Shown in pieces: positions 47,803 through 56,363 of a DNA stretch of 64,000 nucleotides. Position numbers and translations under genes: made by a program. This DNA is from Paenibacillus aquistagni (GTDB lineage Bacteria; Bacillota; Bacilli; Paenibacillales; Paenibacillaceae). The stretch spans positions 744,001 through 808,000 of the forward strand of contig NZ_FXAZ01000001.1 in the NCBI RefSeq assembly GCF_900177815.1, given 5' to 3'. Within the stretch, counting starts at the first letter, position 1. Each line of letters starts with the position of its first letter. A model generated the notes under the pieces. The model was not told the origin of the DNA, did not search any database, and saw nothing but the letters and a program-made list of their open reading frames with translations.

Positions 47803-48384
47803 TTGCAATTATTAGAAGCTATTCATACAAGAAGAAGTATTGGCAAGGTTCAAGATAAGCCAGTTGAACGCGAGAAGATCGAGCAAATCCTAGAAGCAGG
47901 GACTTGGGCGCCAAATCACCATAAGACGGAACCATGGAAATTCTTTGTGATGACAGGAGAGGGCCGCCGTCCGCTTGGCCGGGCCTTAGCAGATATTGCT
48001 GCTGAGAAAATGGAAGATCCCTCTACGCCGGAAAATCTGGAGCTGCTTGAGCGGCAGAAGCTGCTGCCGTTCCGCGCACCAGTGGTCATTGCGGCAGCTG
48101 CCGTTCCGTCAAGTGATCCAAAGGTAATCCATATCGAAGAGATTGGCGCTGTGAACGCAGCTATCCAAAATATGCTGCTAGTCGCTCATTCGCTTGGACT
48201 TGGTGCGGTATGGCGCACTGGGCTCCCAACCTATCATCCGCGCATGAAGGAGCTCTTTAAGCTTGGTGAGCAAGATGAGGTGCTGGGCTTCATCTACCTC
48301 GGCTATCCAGATATGACGCCTAAGCCGGGAGCAAGAATTCCTTTTGAGGACAAAACCGTGTGGATCGAAGAAGATCAACAATAA
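47803..48384 (+). CDS. Nitroreductase-family protein
   Basis: 193 residues. FMN-binding N-terminus LLEAIHTRRSIGKVQDKPV and WAPNHHKTEPWKFFVMTG, then AIQNMLLVAHSLGLGAVWRTG and LGFIYLGYPD at the end. Family enzymes use FMN and NAD(P)H to reduce nitro compounds, quinones or enones. The start is TTG 47803, with GAGGTG seven bases upstream. Confidence 0.9.
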   Translation: MQLLEAIHTRRSIGKVQDKPVEREKIEQILEAGTWAPNHHKTEPWKFFVMTGEGRRPLGRALADIAAEKMEDPSTPENLELLERQKLLPFRAPVVIAAAAVPSSDPKVIHIEEIGAVNAAIQNMLLVAHSLGLGAVWRTGLPTYHPRMKELFKLGEQDEVLGFIYLGYPDMTPKPGARIPFEDKTVWIEEDQQ

Positions 48385-48394
48385 TGCTAATGAC

Positions 48395-48450
48395 AACAAC
48401 ACCCCCGATTGTGGCCGCGAGTGGTCCAATGTCGGGGGTGTTGTATTATT
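48395..48450. terminator. Bidirectional hairpin between nitroreductase gene and pepT
   Basis: Arms ACAACACCCCCGA and TCGGGGGTGTTGT enclose a smaller dyad. Positioned between convergent genes. Confidence 0.75.
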
Positions 48451-48451
48451 G

Positions 48452-49693
48452 CTAAGCTTGTTCTTCGAATCTTTTTACAATCTCAATGATTACCTGGACG
48501 GCTTTTTCCATGTTGTCGACGGATACATATTCGAACTTGCCGTGGTAATTCTCTCCGCCTGTGAAGATATTTGGTGTCGGCAGCCCCATATATGATAATT
48601 GAGAGCCGTCTGTTCCACCCCGCACGGGTTGAATCATCGGCTCGATGCCTAGCGATTCTATCGCATGCTTTGCAATATCAACGATCTCCATGACGGGCTC
48701 AATCTTGTCTCTCATATTATAGTATTGGTCCTTCAGCTCAAGGGTGATGTTCTTCTCCCCGTATTGCTGCTGGAACTGCTTCACGATACGTTCAAGATAA
48801 GCCTTCTTGTCTTCAAAGCTGTCCTTCTTGAAGTCTCGGATAATGTAGTTCAAGGTCGAGGATTCAACATCGCCTTGGAAGGAAGTTAAATGATAGAAGC
48901 CTTCATATCCGTCTGTATGCTCAGGTGCCTCCAATGCAGGCAAATGACGGTGCAGGTCCATCGCAACCTTCATCGAATTGATCATCTTCCCCTTCGCAGT
49001 GCCCGGATGAACGCTCGCGCCGCACACGGTAATCTTCGCTCCTGCTGCATTGAAGCTCTCGTACTGAAGCTCGCCCAGCGGCCCGCCATCCATCGTATAG
49101 GCATAGGCCGCACCGAATGCGTCCACATCGAAGCGATGAGGACCGCGTCCAATCTCCTCATCTGGCGTGAAGGCAACCCGAATGCGTCCGTGCTTAATCT
49201 CAGGATGCAAGATCAAATAATTCATAGCCGTCATAATCTCGGCAATCCCTGCTTTGTCGTCTGCGCCAAGCAGCGTTGTCCCATCCGTTGTCATCAAGGT
49301 ATGGCCTTTATATTGAGCGAGCTCAGGAAATTCTTTGGGCGAGAGCACAACTTGCTTCTCTTCATTTAGAATAATATCCGCTCCATCATAATCGGTAACT
49401 AGCTGCGGCTTTACATTTTTTCCTGTCATGTCAAGGGCGGTATCCAAGTGGGCCAAGAACCCGATAGTTGGAACCGGCTTGTCCGTATTGGAAGGCAAAG
49501 TAGCCATCACATATCCGTTATCATCCATCGTAACGTCGTGCATCCCCATGGAGGTGAGTTCCTCCACGAGAAGCCGCCCCAGTTCCAATTGTCCTGGTGT
49601 TGAGGGACAAGTGTCACTCTCGTCATTGGATTGAGTATCTACTTTTACATAAGTGGTAAGTCGATTAATAAGCTCTTGCTTCACTGCCTTCAT
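48452..49693 (-). CDS. pepT: Peptidase T (tripeptide aminopeptidase)
   Basis: 413 residues, normal length. Zinc-ligand motifs: [17 protein letters not shown] (His, Asp), [16 protein letters not shown] (Asp), [15 protein letters not shown] (Glu-Glu) and the C-terminal histidine in [16 protein letters not shown]. Removes the N-terminal residue of tripeptides. The ATG has a GGAG site. Monocistronic. Confidence 0.95.
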   Translation of the reverse strand: MKAVKQELINRLTTYVKVDTQSNDESDTCPSTPGQLELGRLLVEELTSMGMHDVTMDDNGYVMATLPSNTDKPVPTIGFLAHLDTALDMTGKNVKPQLVTDYDGADIILNEEKQVVLSPKEFPELAQYKGHTLMTTDGTTLLGADDKAGIAEIMTAMNYLILHPEIKHGRIRVAFTPDEEIGRGPHRFDVDAFGAAYAYTMDGGPLGELQYESFNAAGAKITVCGASVHPGTAKGKMINSMKVAMDLHRHLPALEAPEHTDGYEGFYHLTSFQGDVESSTLNYIIRDFKKDSFEDKKAYLERIVKQFQQQYGEKNITLELKDQYYNMRDKIEPVMEIVDIAKHAIESLGIEPMIQPVRGGTDGSQLSYMGLPTPNIFTGGENYHGKFEYVSVDNMEKAVQVIIEIVKRFEEQA

Positions 49694-49822
49694 CTCCTTT
49701 ATCTCGTTAACCTTAGTTTACCACGAATGGCAGGATTCCACACCGTTCGTCATGAGGCGCAAAAGGACAGTCAACTCATTTAACATAGCAGAAAGCTCCC
49801 AAGATCTGTTATATTCAATTAA

Positions 49823-50125
49823 GATATCCTTCATCGCGAATGGGAAGAGGAGACTGGAATTCAAGGCATCACATGCAGCATACGAGAAGCGGTCTCGTAT
49901 CAACTGCAATACACATTGCCAAGCGGTGAGGAAGAAGATTTGCATCATATCGGCATTCTGTATAACGTGGCATCTGATAGAGTGGATCAATGGATGCTTA
50001 AAACGGAGAGTGATGGAGAGGATTCACTTGGAGCGTCTTGGATTGACATTGCCATGTTTACGGAGAATAACGCCACGCCTTTTGTACAGCACGTATTGGG
50101 AGCAAGAACAAAGGCGGCGGAATAG
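49823..50125 (+). pseudogene. Remnant of a Nudix hydrolase (C-terminal two thirds)
   Basis: An open frame without a plausible start begins after a TAA at 49820-49822. It reads HREWEEETGIQG, which matches the second half of the Nudix box (R-E-x-x-E-E-x-G-hydrophobic), then typical downstream elements HHIGILYNV and LGASWIDIA, and ends in TPFVQHVLG. The first half of the box (G-x5-E) and the N-terminal strands are missing. Nudix proteins hydrolyse nucleoside diphosphate-linked compounds; here the metal box is incomplete, so the gene is probably dead. Confidence 0.65.
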
Positions 50126-50271
50126 ACATAGCAAATGGATATGGATAGTGGGCAAGCTTTTTCGAGCATGTGCTTGCAGCAGAACATAACAAGGCTTTAT
50201 CCTAAATGAAGGGAGAACATTGGTGGACACTCATTTGTTTTTGTTTGGAGGAGGAAGGAGCATCAAGCGCA

Positions 50272-50616
50272 ATGAACAATCATAAGGTGATAGGAGCAAT
50301 GGATAAGCAGACTCGGTGCAAGCACTATAACCAGGCAATGGATATTATTGCGATTAAGTTCAAATGCTGCAATCAGTATTATCCTTGCATTTCCTGTCAT
50401 GAAGAGCATGCAGACCATACTGCTCAGGTGTGGCCAAGTGACGAGTGGGATACTGCAGCTATTCTATGTGGTGCTTGCAAGAAGGAATTGACGATTAACG
50501 ACTATATGGCTTGCGGGTCTACTTGCACGTCTTGCGGAGCATCCTTCAATCCGGGCTGCAGCAATCATTATCATTTATACTTTGACATGCAACACCATTC
50601 TGCTGATCGCTGCTAA
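50272..50616 (+). CDS. CHY-type zinc-finger protein
   Basis: 114 residues. The CHY pattern is visible: TRCKHYNQAMDIIAIKFKCC, then YPCISCHEEHADH, LCGACKKELTIND and CTSCGASFNPGC, with more than ten Cys/His ligands for several zinc ions. The bacterial role is unknown. AAGGAG stands 11 bases before the chosen ATG; an internal ATG at 50299 also has AGGAG, but only two bases away. Confidence 0.85.
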   Translation: MNNHKVIGAMDKQTRCKHYNQAMDIIAIKFKCCNQYYPCISCHEEHADHTAQVWPSDEWDTAAILCGACKKELTINDYMACGSTCTSCGASFNPGCSNHYHLYFDMQHHSADRC

Positions 50617-50697
50617 CTTCGAGGCTCATGCTGCCATTCAGCTTGAATACTCTGCTTCTTAAGAAATGGACTACGACTTGAGGGGGCTGTCCTATTG

Positions 50698-51201
50698 ATG
50701 ATTGAATATGTTGGGATTCGAGACAAAGACGCAATGGAACGCTGGAGACAGGCTTTTGAACGGGAGCATATAAATCGCCCTGATGATTATTTCGAACGAT
50801 GCCTTCAGGAGAATCTGGATGGGAAGCGGGTTTCTTTATTGGCGTTTGTTGATGGAGAGGTAGCAGGCTGCTGTCACTTGAAGTATGAATCGGACTATCC
50901 GCCTTTTTTGGAGCAGCATATTCCAGAAATCAACGATTTGAATGTCTTTCCGGCCTACCAGCGCAGAGGAGTTGGCAATGGCTTTCTTGAGCAGTTCGAA
51001 GCCATTGTGAGAGCGGAGCGGGGAATCATCGGGATTGGTGTTGGGCTGTATCGCGATTATGGACAGGCACAGCGTCTGTATTGTCGAAGAGGCTACATGC
51101 TGGACGGCCGTGGACTGATTTATCAAAATAAAGATGTGGAACCTGGTGCTTCTGTACGAGTCGATGATGACTTGAATCTGTATTTTACGAAGCAGCTATG
51201 A
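50698..51201 (+). CDS. GNAT-family N-acetyltransferase
   Basis: 167 residues. Motif A INDLNVFPAYQRRGVGNGFLEQFE with the R-R-G-V-G-N loop, then GLYRDYGQAQRLYCRRGYMLDG. Ligand unknown. The start is the ATG at 50698 or TTG one codon before, behind GAGGGGG. Confidence 0.87.
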   Translation: MIEYVGIRDKDAMERWRQAFEREHINRPDDYFERCLQENLDGKRVSLLAFVDGEVAGCCHLKYESDYPPFLEQHIPEINDLNVFPAYQRRGVGNGFLEQFEAIVRAERGIIGIGVGLYRDYGQAQRLYCRRGYMLDGRGLIYQNKDVEPGASVRVDDDLNLYFTKQL

Positions 51202-51313
51202 CCATGCAAGAGCTGGACAAGCGTTTATTGAATGCCCATTAGGCAATGGAGAATGGTTGCAGCTTGCTTGTGTATGTTTAATAAGCCTGGCAAATTCGAT
51301 ATGAGGTGATGGA

Positions 51314-51874
51314 ATGAAGACGATGTTCATTGGAATAACCGGTGGTTCTGGAAGCGGCAAATCTACCTATTGTGATCTGCTGTCAGAAGCGCTTCAGGAG
51401 CTTAATCCCGTCATTGTTCGAACAGATCAATTTTTCAAATGGCCGCTGCCGAAGATGATTTCGCCGCTAACGAACGAAGAGCTGGATGACTTCAATCATC
51501 CGAATTCGTTACATATTGAGAAGCTGTTGTCGCACCTGCAAGCATTCAAGCAATCCGAATCACAACCACAAGTTATTCTGATTGAGGGCATCTTTACGCT
51601 TCAATTCGAAGCTATTCGTGAGCTGTTGGATCTTGCCGTATTCATAGAGTTGGATTCTGATGAACGCATGTATCGCAGGATTAAGCGCAACATGACCGAG
51701 CGCGGCCTTGAGCTGGAGGAGATTGGAGATTACTATGTCCATGCAGCCAAGCATCGTGAGCAGGCACATGTGCTGCCGACGAAAACATATGCAGATCTCA
51801 TTCTTAATGGCAACCGACTAGAAGGCAAGGCGGTCGATCTGGTTACAGGCTGGGTTCGAGCTCAGTTCGAGTAA
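51314..51874 (+). CDS. Uridine kinase-like P-loop protein
   Basis: 186 residues. Walker A GITGGSGSGKST (8-19) and the DDFNHPNSLHIEKL segment are shared with uridine kinase/phosphoribulokinase-type enzymes, and VILIEGIFTLQFEAIREL fits the VIVEGI..L motif. It is shorter than typical uridine kinase (about 210). Phosphorylation of a nucleoside or related alcohol is likely, with the substrate uncertain. AGGTGATGG is the ribosome site. Confidence 0.78.
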   Translation: MKTMFIGITGGSGSGKSTYCDLLSEALQELNPVIVRTDQFFKWPLPKMISPLTNEELDDFNHPNSLHIEKLLSHLQAFKQSESQPQVILIEGIFTLQFEAIRELLDLAVFIELDSDERMYRRIKRNMTERGLELEEIGDYYVHAAKHREQAHVLPTKTYADLILNGNRLEGKAVDLVTGWVRAQFE

Positions 51875-51899
51875 GCATCAATGGAGAGGGTTTGCAATT

Positions 51900-52649
51900 G
51901 TGTATGTTCTAACACAGATTCGTGATCACGATGAGACCATAACGATCTATGAAACAAACGAGCTTTACGGAGAAATGGGAAGATTCCGAGTCATGGCTTT
52001 TCATGATGATGCTGTACAGGGCGTGCTTGATCTGCGTGATCCGGCTCGAATAGTATTGGAGTATCCGAAGGCCATGCTGCACCTCATGAACGAATGGCTG
52101 CCCTCCTTCCAACATATCTTCTTAATTGGATATGGCACGGGGACAATTGCAAGGGCGCTGGAGGAGAAGGGCAAGAATGTAATGGCTGTTGATATCAGCA
52201 GGCCTGTCATCGAGCTTAGCCAAGCCTATTTTTATCAGCCAAAAAGTAACGTACAGCTTGGTGACGGTAGGGCCATCCTTGAGCATCAGCCTGCGGGCTC
52301 GATGGATTATATTCTGATCGATGCCTTCACAGAATCTGGGATTCCGTACCATTTATCGACATATGAGTTCTTTGCATTGGTCCAGCAGAAGCTTGCTCCG
52401 CACGGCATTCTCATGATGAATGTAATCGGCAGGCCTGATGGAGATTATCGGGTGCAAGCATTAGCGGATACGATGGGGGCTGTATTTGAATACACGCATA
52501 CTTTTGCCCTTCATGCGAAGCAAGTTTCTATCGAGCAGAACATGCTCTTGATAGCGTCTGCCTATCCGCTTGATCTCCCTTCAACAACAGCAGTGGCAGG
52601 CTTTTATCCAACTGCTCTGATACCGATGGGCATTGTGCAGTGGGACTAG
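51900..52649 (+). CDS. Spermidine-synthase-like SAM-dependent protein
   Basis: 249 residues. The nucleotide-binding core FLIGYGTGTIARALEEKG, AVDISRPVIELSQAYF and LGDGRAILEH is that of the spermidine synthase superfamily. The residue block after the catalytic Asp reads LIDAFTESGIPYHLST, not the D-x-S-D-P-x-G-P of true spermidine synthases, and no SAM decarboxylase gene is nearby. Hence it is a divergent member of unknown substrate. The start is GTG 51900, with AGAGG ten bases upstream, 26 bases behind the kinase-like gene. Confidence 0.78.
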   Translation: MYVLTQIRDHDETITIYETNELYGEMGRFRVMAFHDDAVQGVLDLRDPARIVLEYPKAMLHLMNEWLPSFQHIFLIGYGTGTIARALEEKGKNVMAVDISRPVIELSQAYFYQPKSNVQLGDGRAILEHQPAGSMDYILIDAFTESGIPYHLSTYEFFALVQQKLAPHGILMMNVIGRPDGDYRVQALADTMGAVFEYTHTFALHAKQVSIEQNMLLIASAYPLDLPSTTAVAGFYPTALIPMGIVQWD

Positions 52650-52691
52650 GGATCTGATAGGTATGATAAAGGATGAGGAGGCAATACAAAG

Positions 52692-53213
52692 ATGGAGATA
52701 ACAGCGAAGCAGCCGGACGAGAAGCAATATCCAGCTCATTTTGGACAGTATATTCAATTGGTCGAAGAAGGACCAATTAGAGAGCGATTGATCATTCAGC
52801 TGGAAGAAACGAAAGCCAAGCTTGAAGCCTTGAACGCACACCAATGGGAGCATCGCTATGCTCCCGGCAAATGGACGATCAAAGAGGTGATCGGTCATAT
52901 TATTGATACCGAGCAGATCATGTGCTATCGAATGCTGTGTATAGCAAGAGGGGATCAGACCTCTTTACCGCCTTTTGATGAGAATGACTATGCGAACTTC
53001 GCTGATTACAGCCGATGGGAAGCAGCGGACATCATGGATCAATATGTGACTGTGCGCCGGTATACTCTGGGGCTTATCAAGCATTTTACCGAGACGGAAT
53101 GGAAGCGGATGGGGGTTGTGTCCCAGCATCCGATCTCAAGCTTGGCATTGGCATATATTATTGCTGGGCATGAGCTGCATCATTGGAATATTATGAACGA
53201 GCGATATTTATAA
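52692..53213 (+). CDS. DinB-superfamily protein
   Basis: 173 residues. Three conserved histidines typical of the DinB fold appear: KEVIGHIIDTE (first) and GHELHHWNIM near the C-terminus (second and third), with an intervening DENDYANFADYSRWEAADI. The arrangement matches YfiT/BstA-like metal-dependent proteins. GGAGG precedes the ATG. A strong bidirectional hairpin follows. Confidence 0.87.
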   Translation: MEITAKQPDEKQYPAHFGQYIQLVEEGPIRERLIIQLEETKAKLEALNAHQWEHRYAPGKWTIKEVIGHIIDTEQIMCYRMLCIARGDQTSLPPFDENDYANFADYSRWEAADIMDQYVTVRRYTLGLIKHFTETEWKRMGVVSQHPISSLALAYIIAGHELHHWNIMNERYL

Positions 53214-53221
53214 GGTTATGG

Positions 53222-53258
53222 TAAAAAGGCGCTGCTCCTGAAGGAACAGCGCCTTTTG
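53222..53258. terminator. Bidirectional terminator between DinB gene and terC
   Basis: Perfect hairpin AAAAGGCGCTGTTCC-like arms (GGCGCTGCTCC / GGAACAGCGCC) flanked by A and T runs. Confidence 0.85.
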
Positions 53259-53277
53259 ATTCTCAAAGTTGGAATGC

Positions 53278-54063
53278 TTAGGAAGCAGATGTCTCGCTTT
53301 GCTCCTCTTTCTTGCTAGAGAGGAACCAGCCGCATGTTGCGATTAAGACAAGTACAATGTAGAAGGTAAGCTTCCATGCCGTGCTCTCTGCAAAGTCATG
53401 AGAGAGGATGTGTACAGCAGGATGAGCGAGCGTGTGAACCGCAAGCTTTACCCCGACCCAACCCACGATACAGAAGGCTGCGATCTCAAGACCCGGACGA
53501 GATTGCAGCAGCTTAACGAAGAAATTGGCTGCAAAGCGCATAATGATCAGTCCGATGAAACCGCCTAGGAAGATCACGATAAACTGTCCGCCGTCCATTC
53601 CCCCGATCTTCGGAAGGCCGCTTGCAGGAAGAGCGACAGCGAGCGCGACCGCAGCAAGAATGGAATCGATAGCGAATGCGATATCCGCAAGCTCAACTTT
53701 AAGTACAGTTGCCCAGAAGCCGGATTGCTTCTTAGGTTTCTTGTCTTTCTCAGCCTGCTCGTTATTTGCCTTGTTCACGACAAGCTTACGTATAATATGG
53801 TTGGCTGAGATATAAAGCAGATAGAGTGCTCCAATAGCCTGCACCTGCCATACATCGACCAAGAAGGAGATAATAAACAGTGAGGCTAGGCGGAATACAA
53901 AGGCGCCGGCTAGACCATAGAACAATGCTTTCTTTCTTGTCTCATCAGGCAAATGCTTGACCATGATGGCAAGCACTAATGCATTATCCGCTGCTAGAAG
54001 TCCTTCAAGCAATACGAGTACAATGAGAACCCATCCATATTCTAATAACAATCCAATATCCAT
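53278..54063 (-). CDS. TerC-family membrane protein (probable manganese exporter)
   Basis: 261 residues, seven or so membrane helices. TerC motifs: EGLLAADNALVLAIMV near residue 20 and the later DIAFAIDSILAAVALA, both with membrane-embedded Asp residues. The start ATG at 54063 follows GGAGG by seven bases. The gene is behind a yybP-ykoY manganese riboswitch, the same arrangement as ykoY (meeY) of Bacillus, where TerC proteins export or load Mn2+ for secreted enzymes. So a manganese role is well supported by context. Confidence 0.9.
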   Translation of the reverse strand: MDIGLLLEYGWVLIVLVLLEGLLAADNALVLAIMVKHLPDETRKKALFYGLAGAFVFRLASLFIISFLVDVWQVQAIGALYLLYISANHIIRKLVVNKANNEQAEKDKKPKKQSGFWATVLKVELADIAFAIDSILAAVALAVALPASGLPKIGGMDGGQFIVIFLGGFIGLIIMRFAANFFVKLLQSRPGLEIAAFCIVGWVGVKLAVHTLAHPAVHILSHDFAESTAWKLTFYIVLVLIATCGWFLSSKKEEQSETSAS

Positions 54064-54273
54064 ATGATTTCCTCCATTTTTTATCACGATTGTGTAAGAT
54101 GTTAAAAAGGCTAGAATGGTGTCAACATGAGAATGAAGTCAACTCCTTTACAAGTTCTAGGCGTTCCAAGCTGTAGGTTAATGAGTTCAGATACGGTGTT
54201 GATGTAACCATTAACAGTCAAGGTTGATGCCTTGCTTGGTCCTGCAATGAGCTGCAGGAGGGAAATGAAACCA

Positions 54274-54308
54274 CAAAAAAAGACCTTTACCTATTGTGGT
54301 AAAGGTCT
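54274..54308 (-). terminator. Riboswitch-controlled terminator of terC
   Basis: On the minus strand AGACCTTTACC / GGTAAAGGTCT with a six-base loop and seven Ts. Alternate pairing is possible with GGTAAAGGTG (54321-54330), which makes it switchable. Confidence 0.85.
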
Positions 54309-54320
54309 TCCTAATCTATA

Positions 54321-54430
54321 CACCTTTACCCTGTTAATGGTAAAGGTCTCGCTAACAACGTTAGTTGCCAACAAAGCCGGAGACGAGGGTCTCGTAATGA
54401 CGACTTTATTGAACAGCTACTCCCCTTTAA
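54321..54430 (-). promoter_or_regulatory. yybP-ykoY manganese riboswitch with antiterminator segment
   Basis: Read on the minus strand: AAAGGGGAGTAGC, then GTCGTC and ACGAGACCC, GCCAACTA-type helix, and AACGTTGTTAGCGAGACCTTT. These are conserved blocks of the yybP-ykoY aptamer that binds Mn2+ at a loop-loop interface. P1 pairs AAAGG with CCTTT. The 3' P1 strand is also the first of four ACCTTTACC/GGTAAAGGT segments that control the terminator. Located about 260 bases before terC. Confidence 0.92.
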
Positions 54431-54472
54431 TCATGTGAGTGATTCATATTGAATTATAAGGTTTGCTAGATC

Positions 54473-54502
54473 ATCATAAAATACTTGTTGTGCTGCTGTC
54501 AA
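54473..54502 (-). promoter_or_regulatory. Promoter of the terC riboswitch leader
   Basis: On the minus strand TTGACA and TATGAT are 18 bases apart, about 45 bases before the aptamer. Confidence 0.65.
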
Positions 54503-54630
54503 TAACCAAATGTGGATTTGATTGAAAATTCAAGAAGACAGCTTGCAATAATACTTGTTCTCTCTTCCAATTTCTACATGGTATAATAAGATGGTCTCAA
54601 GGATATTAGAGCACAGAAAAGAGGAGATGC

Positions 54631-55212
54631 ATGACGATACAGAATCGATATCAAGCTCAAGCAGAAGCATTTGTGAAGGAAGATGCAGCGATGCAAGAAG
54701 CCTTAAAGCTCGTTCGGGAACTTAAGCTGCCTGAAGGGCGCATTGCTGCAGGCTTTGTTCGCAATTATATATGGAATCGGCTGCATGGAAGAGATGGGCA
54801 TGGGCTGATTAATGATACAGACGTTGTCTATTTTGATCCTGTCAGGGTCGAGGAAGATCGAGATCATGAATATGAATCGATCTTAATGGAACAGAACCCT
54901 TATTGGAAATGGTCCGTTAAGAATCAAGCCCGCATGCATCTGCGCAATGGAGCGGAACCTTATCAGTCGGTTGAGGATGCGCTCAGCCGCTGGGTAGAGA
55001 CAGCGACTGCCGTCGGGGTCAGATTGAATGATCACAATGAGCTGGAGTGGGTCATTCCGTGGGGGCTTCAAGATCTTATGGAGTTGAAGATTCGCAAGAG
55101 CCCGAAGTTTCATGATGAGGCGTATTACTACGCTAGAGTTAATGCAAAGCAGTGGCTGAATCGATGGCCGAAGCTTGTCATGGTGGAGGCCTCACATGAG
55201 CATCGGGCATAG
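54631..55212 (+). CDS. Nucleotidyltransferase-like protein (COG3575/DUF925 type)
   Basis: 193 residues. Features of the NTP_transf_6 group: RIAAGFVRNYIWNRLHG, LINDTDVVYFDP with the D-x-D pair, QARMHLRNGAEPY and ALSRWVETATAVGVRL. The family resembles nucleotidyltransferases with unknown substrate. AAGAGGAG precedes the ATG. It is followed after 30 bases by a GNAT gene in the same direction, probably one operon. Confidence 0.85.
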   Translation: MTIQNRYQAQAEAFVKEDAAMQEALKLVRELKLPEGRIAAGFVRNYIWNRLHGRDGHGLINDTDVVYFDPVRVEEDRDHEYESILMEQNPYWKWSVKNQARMHLRNGAEPYQSVEDALSRWVETATAVGVRLNDHNELEWVIPWGLQDLMELKIRKSPKFHDEAYYYARVNAKQWLNRWPKLVMVEASHEHRA

Positions 55213-55242
55213 ATGAGCTTATTTTTAGAGGAGGCATTAACC

Positions 55243-55770
55243 ATGATTAAATATCGCAGCATGAAGCCAGGTGAAAGTGTACAGATCGTCCAAATTGATC
55301 GATCTGAATATATACCGAGTATTTTTGAAATGAAGGACGGTGAACTTGTAGAGATCCCGCAGAACCATGAATGCACAAATTGGGACGAGGACACCTTACG
55401 GGAGATCCAAACGAGATATGAAGAGGAGCTTTCTCATGGTGGCGCAGCCTACGGAGCTTATGATGGCGAGAAGCTCGTTGGCTTTGGCGTGTTGGCGCAT
55501 AAATGGAGAGGGGATTCACAGGATCAACTGCAGCTTGATCTAATGTATGTATCGAGAACGTACCGAAGACAAGGCATTGGATCGAGAATTATTCAACTGC
55601 TTGAAGACGAGGCCAGACGCCGAGGTGCGAAGTGGCTGTATATTTCTTCTACAGAGACAGAGTCTGCTGTATCCTTCTACAAGCGTCATTCTGGACAGAT
55701 CACGGAACAAGTGGATCGAGAGCTGTATGACAAGGAGCCGCTGGATATTCATATGCTGAAAAAACTGTAA
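55243..55770 (+). CDS. GNAT-family N-acetyltransferase
   Basis: 175 residues from the ATG behind GAGGAGG. Motif A LDLMYVSRTYRRQGIGSRIIQLLE, then LYISSTETESAVSFYKRHSG. Substrate unknown; the C-terminal ends in ITEQVDRELYDKEPLDIHMLKKL, also seen in many small-molecule acetyltransferases. Confidence 0.88.
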   Translation: MIKYRSMKPGESVQIVQIDRSEYIPSIFEMKDGELVEIPQNHECTNWDEDTLREIQTRYEEELSHGGAAYGAYDGEKLVGFGVLAHKWRGDSQDQLQLDLMYVSRTYRRQGIGSRIIQLLEDEARRRGAKWLYISSTETESAVSFYKRHSGQITEQVDRELYDKEPLDIHMLKKL

Positions 55771-56145
55771 CGGAGAAGACGAACGAAGATATCTCAGCAG
55801 AAGGCAAGGGATATTAAGCCAACCATTGGATCTTCACAGCTGTACAGCGAGGAGATGGCGCTTGCTGGTGACAGGCGCGCTGTTGTTCAAATGATCACGA
55901 TAGTCAACTATAAGTGAGACGATGATTACGTCTTGGTAAGATGGTGGGGGCGATTGGACAGTTCGTTCATTTTGGCCCCCATTCGTCGTCTGCCTGTTTC
56001 AAAGCGGCCTTTTGCAAGAAGGTGTTCGCCAAGCTTGCTGCGTCCCAATCGCTGCATGCTGCTAGACATGCATGCATACTGCCCTAACGCAATGTGTTAG
56101 GTAAAGATCTGTGAAAGGATAAATTCTGACGGAGAAGGTGAAGAG
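55771..56145. other. Gap without a clear gene
   Basis: No convincing coding frame. It has a GGGGGC...GCCCCC dyad at about 55946-55980 without a T-run, so it is a possible terminator or structured RNA. Confidence 0.4.
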
Positions 56146-56319
56146 ATGGATTTATTAATAATCATCATCGGCGCGTTTTTCATGATTCTTGTGCTGAGCA
56201 ATCAGTATGTAGCCTTGAAGAAGATCAGCCAGCTCCAACAATCGCTCGAAGAGACGAATCATGCGTTGAATTTGGCTTTGGCGGACAACGATGATACCCT
56301 GATAAAAAGAATACATTAG
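56146..56319 (+). CDS. 57-residue membrane-anchored coiled-coil protein
   Basis: GGAGAAGGTGAAGAG leads to an ATG that opens 57 codons. One hydrophobic helix (LLIIIIGAFFMILVLSNQY) is followed by a heptad-like segment KKISQLQQSLEETNHALNLA. It lies 44 bases before a GNAT gene and may share its transcript. No family recognised. Confidence 0.55.
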   Translation: MDLLIIIIGAFFMILVLSNQYVALKKISQLQQSLEETNHALNLALADNDDTLIKRIH

Positions 56320-56363
56320 CCAAGGACGATCGACACCAAGGAACTTGCAGGAGGCAAAGCGCA

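Noticed and set aside
49653-50189. Plus-strand open frame of 178 codons after pepT
   Set aside because: It overlaps the pepT start, has no ribosome site, and the true signal (Nudix remnant) is in another frame.
54281-54350. Possible direct-repeat or CRISPR-like array (ACCTTTACC/GGTAAAGGT four times)
   Set aside because: Only about 70 bases, alternating orientation, and explained as the riboswitch expression platform.
54232-54438. Plus-strand open frame of 68 codons over the terC leader
   Set aside because: It is the antisense of the riboswitch and its terminator; the ACCTTTACC repeats are explained by RNA switching.
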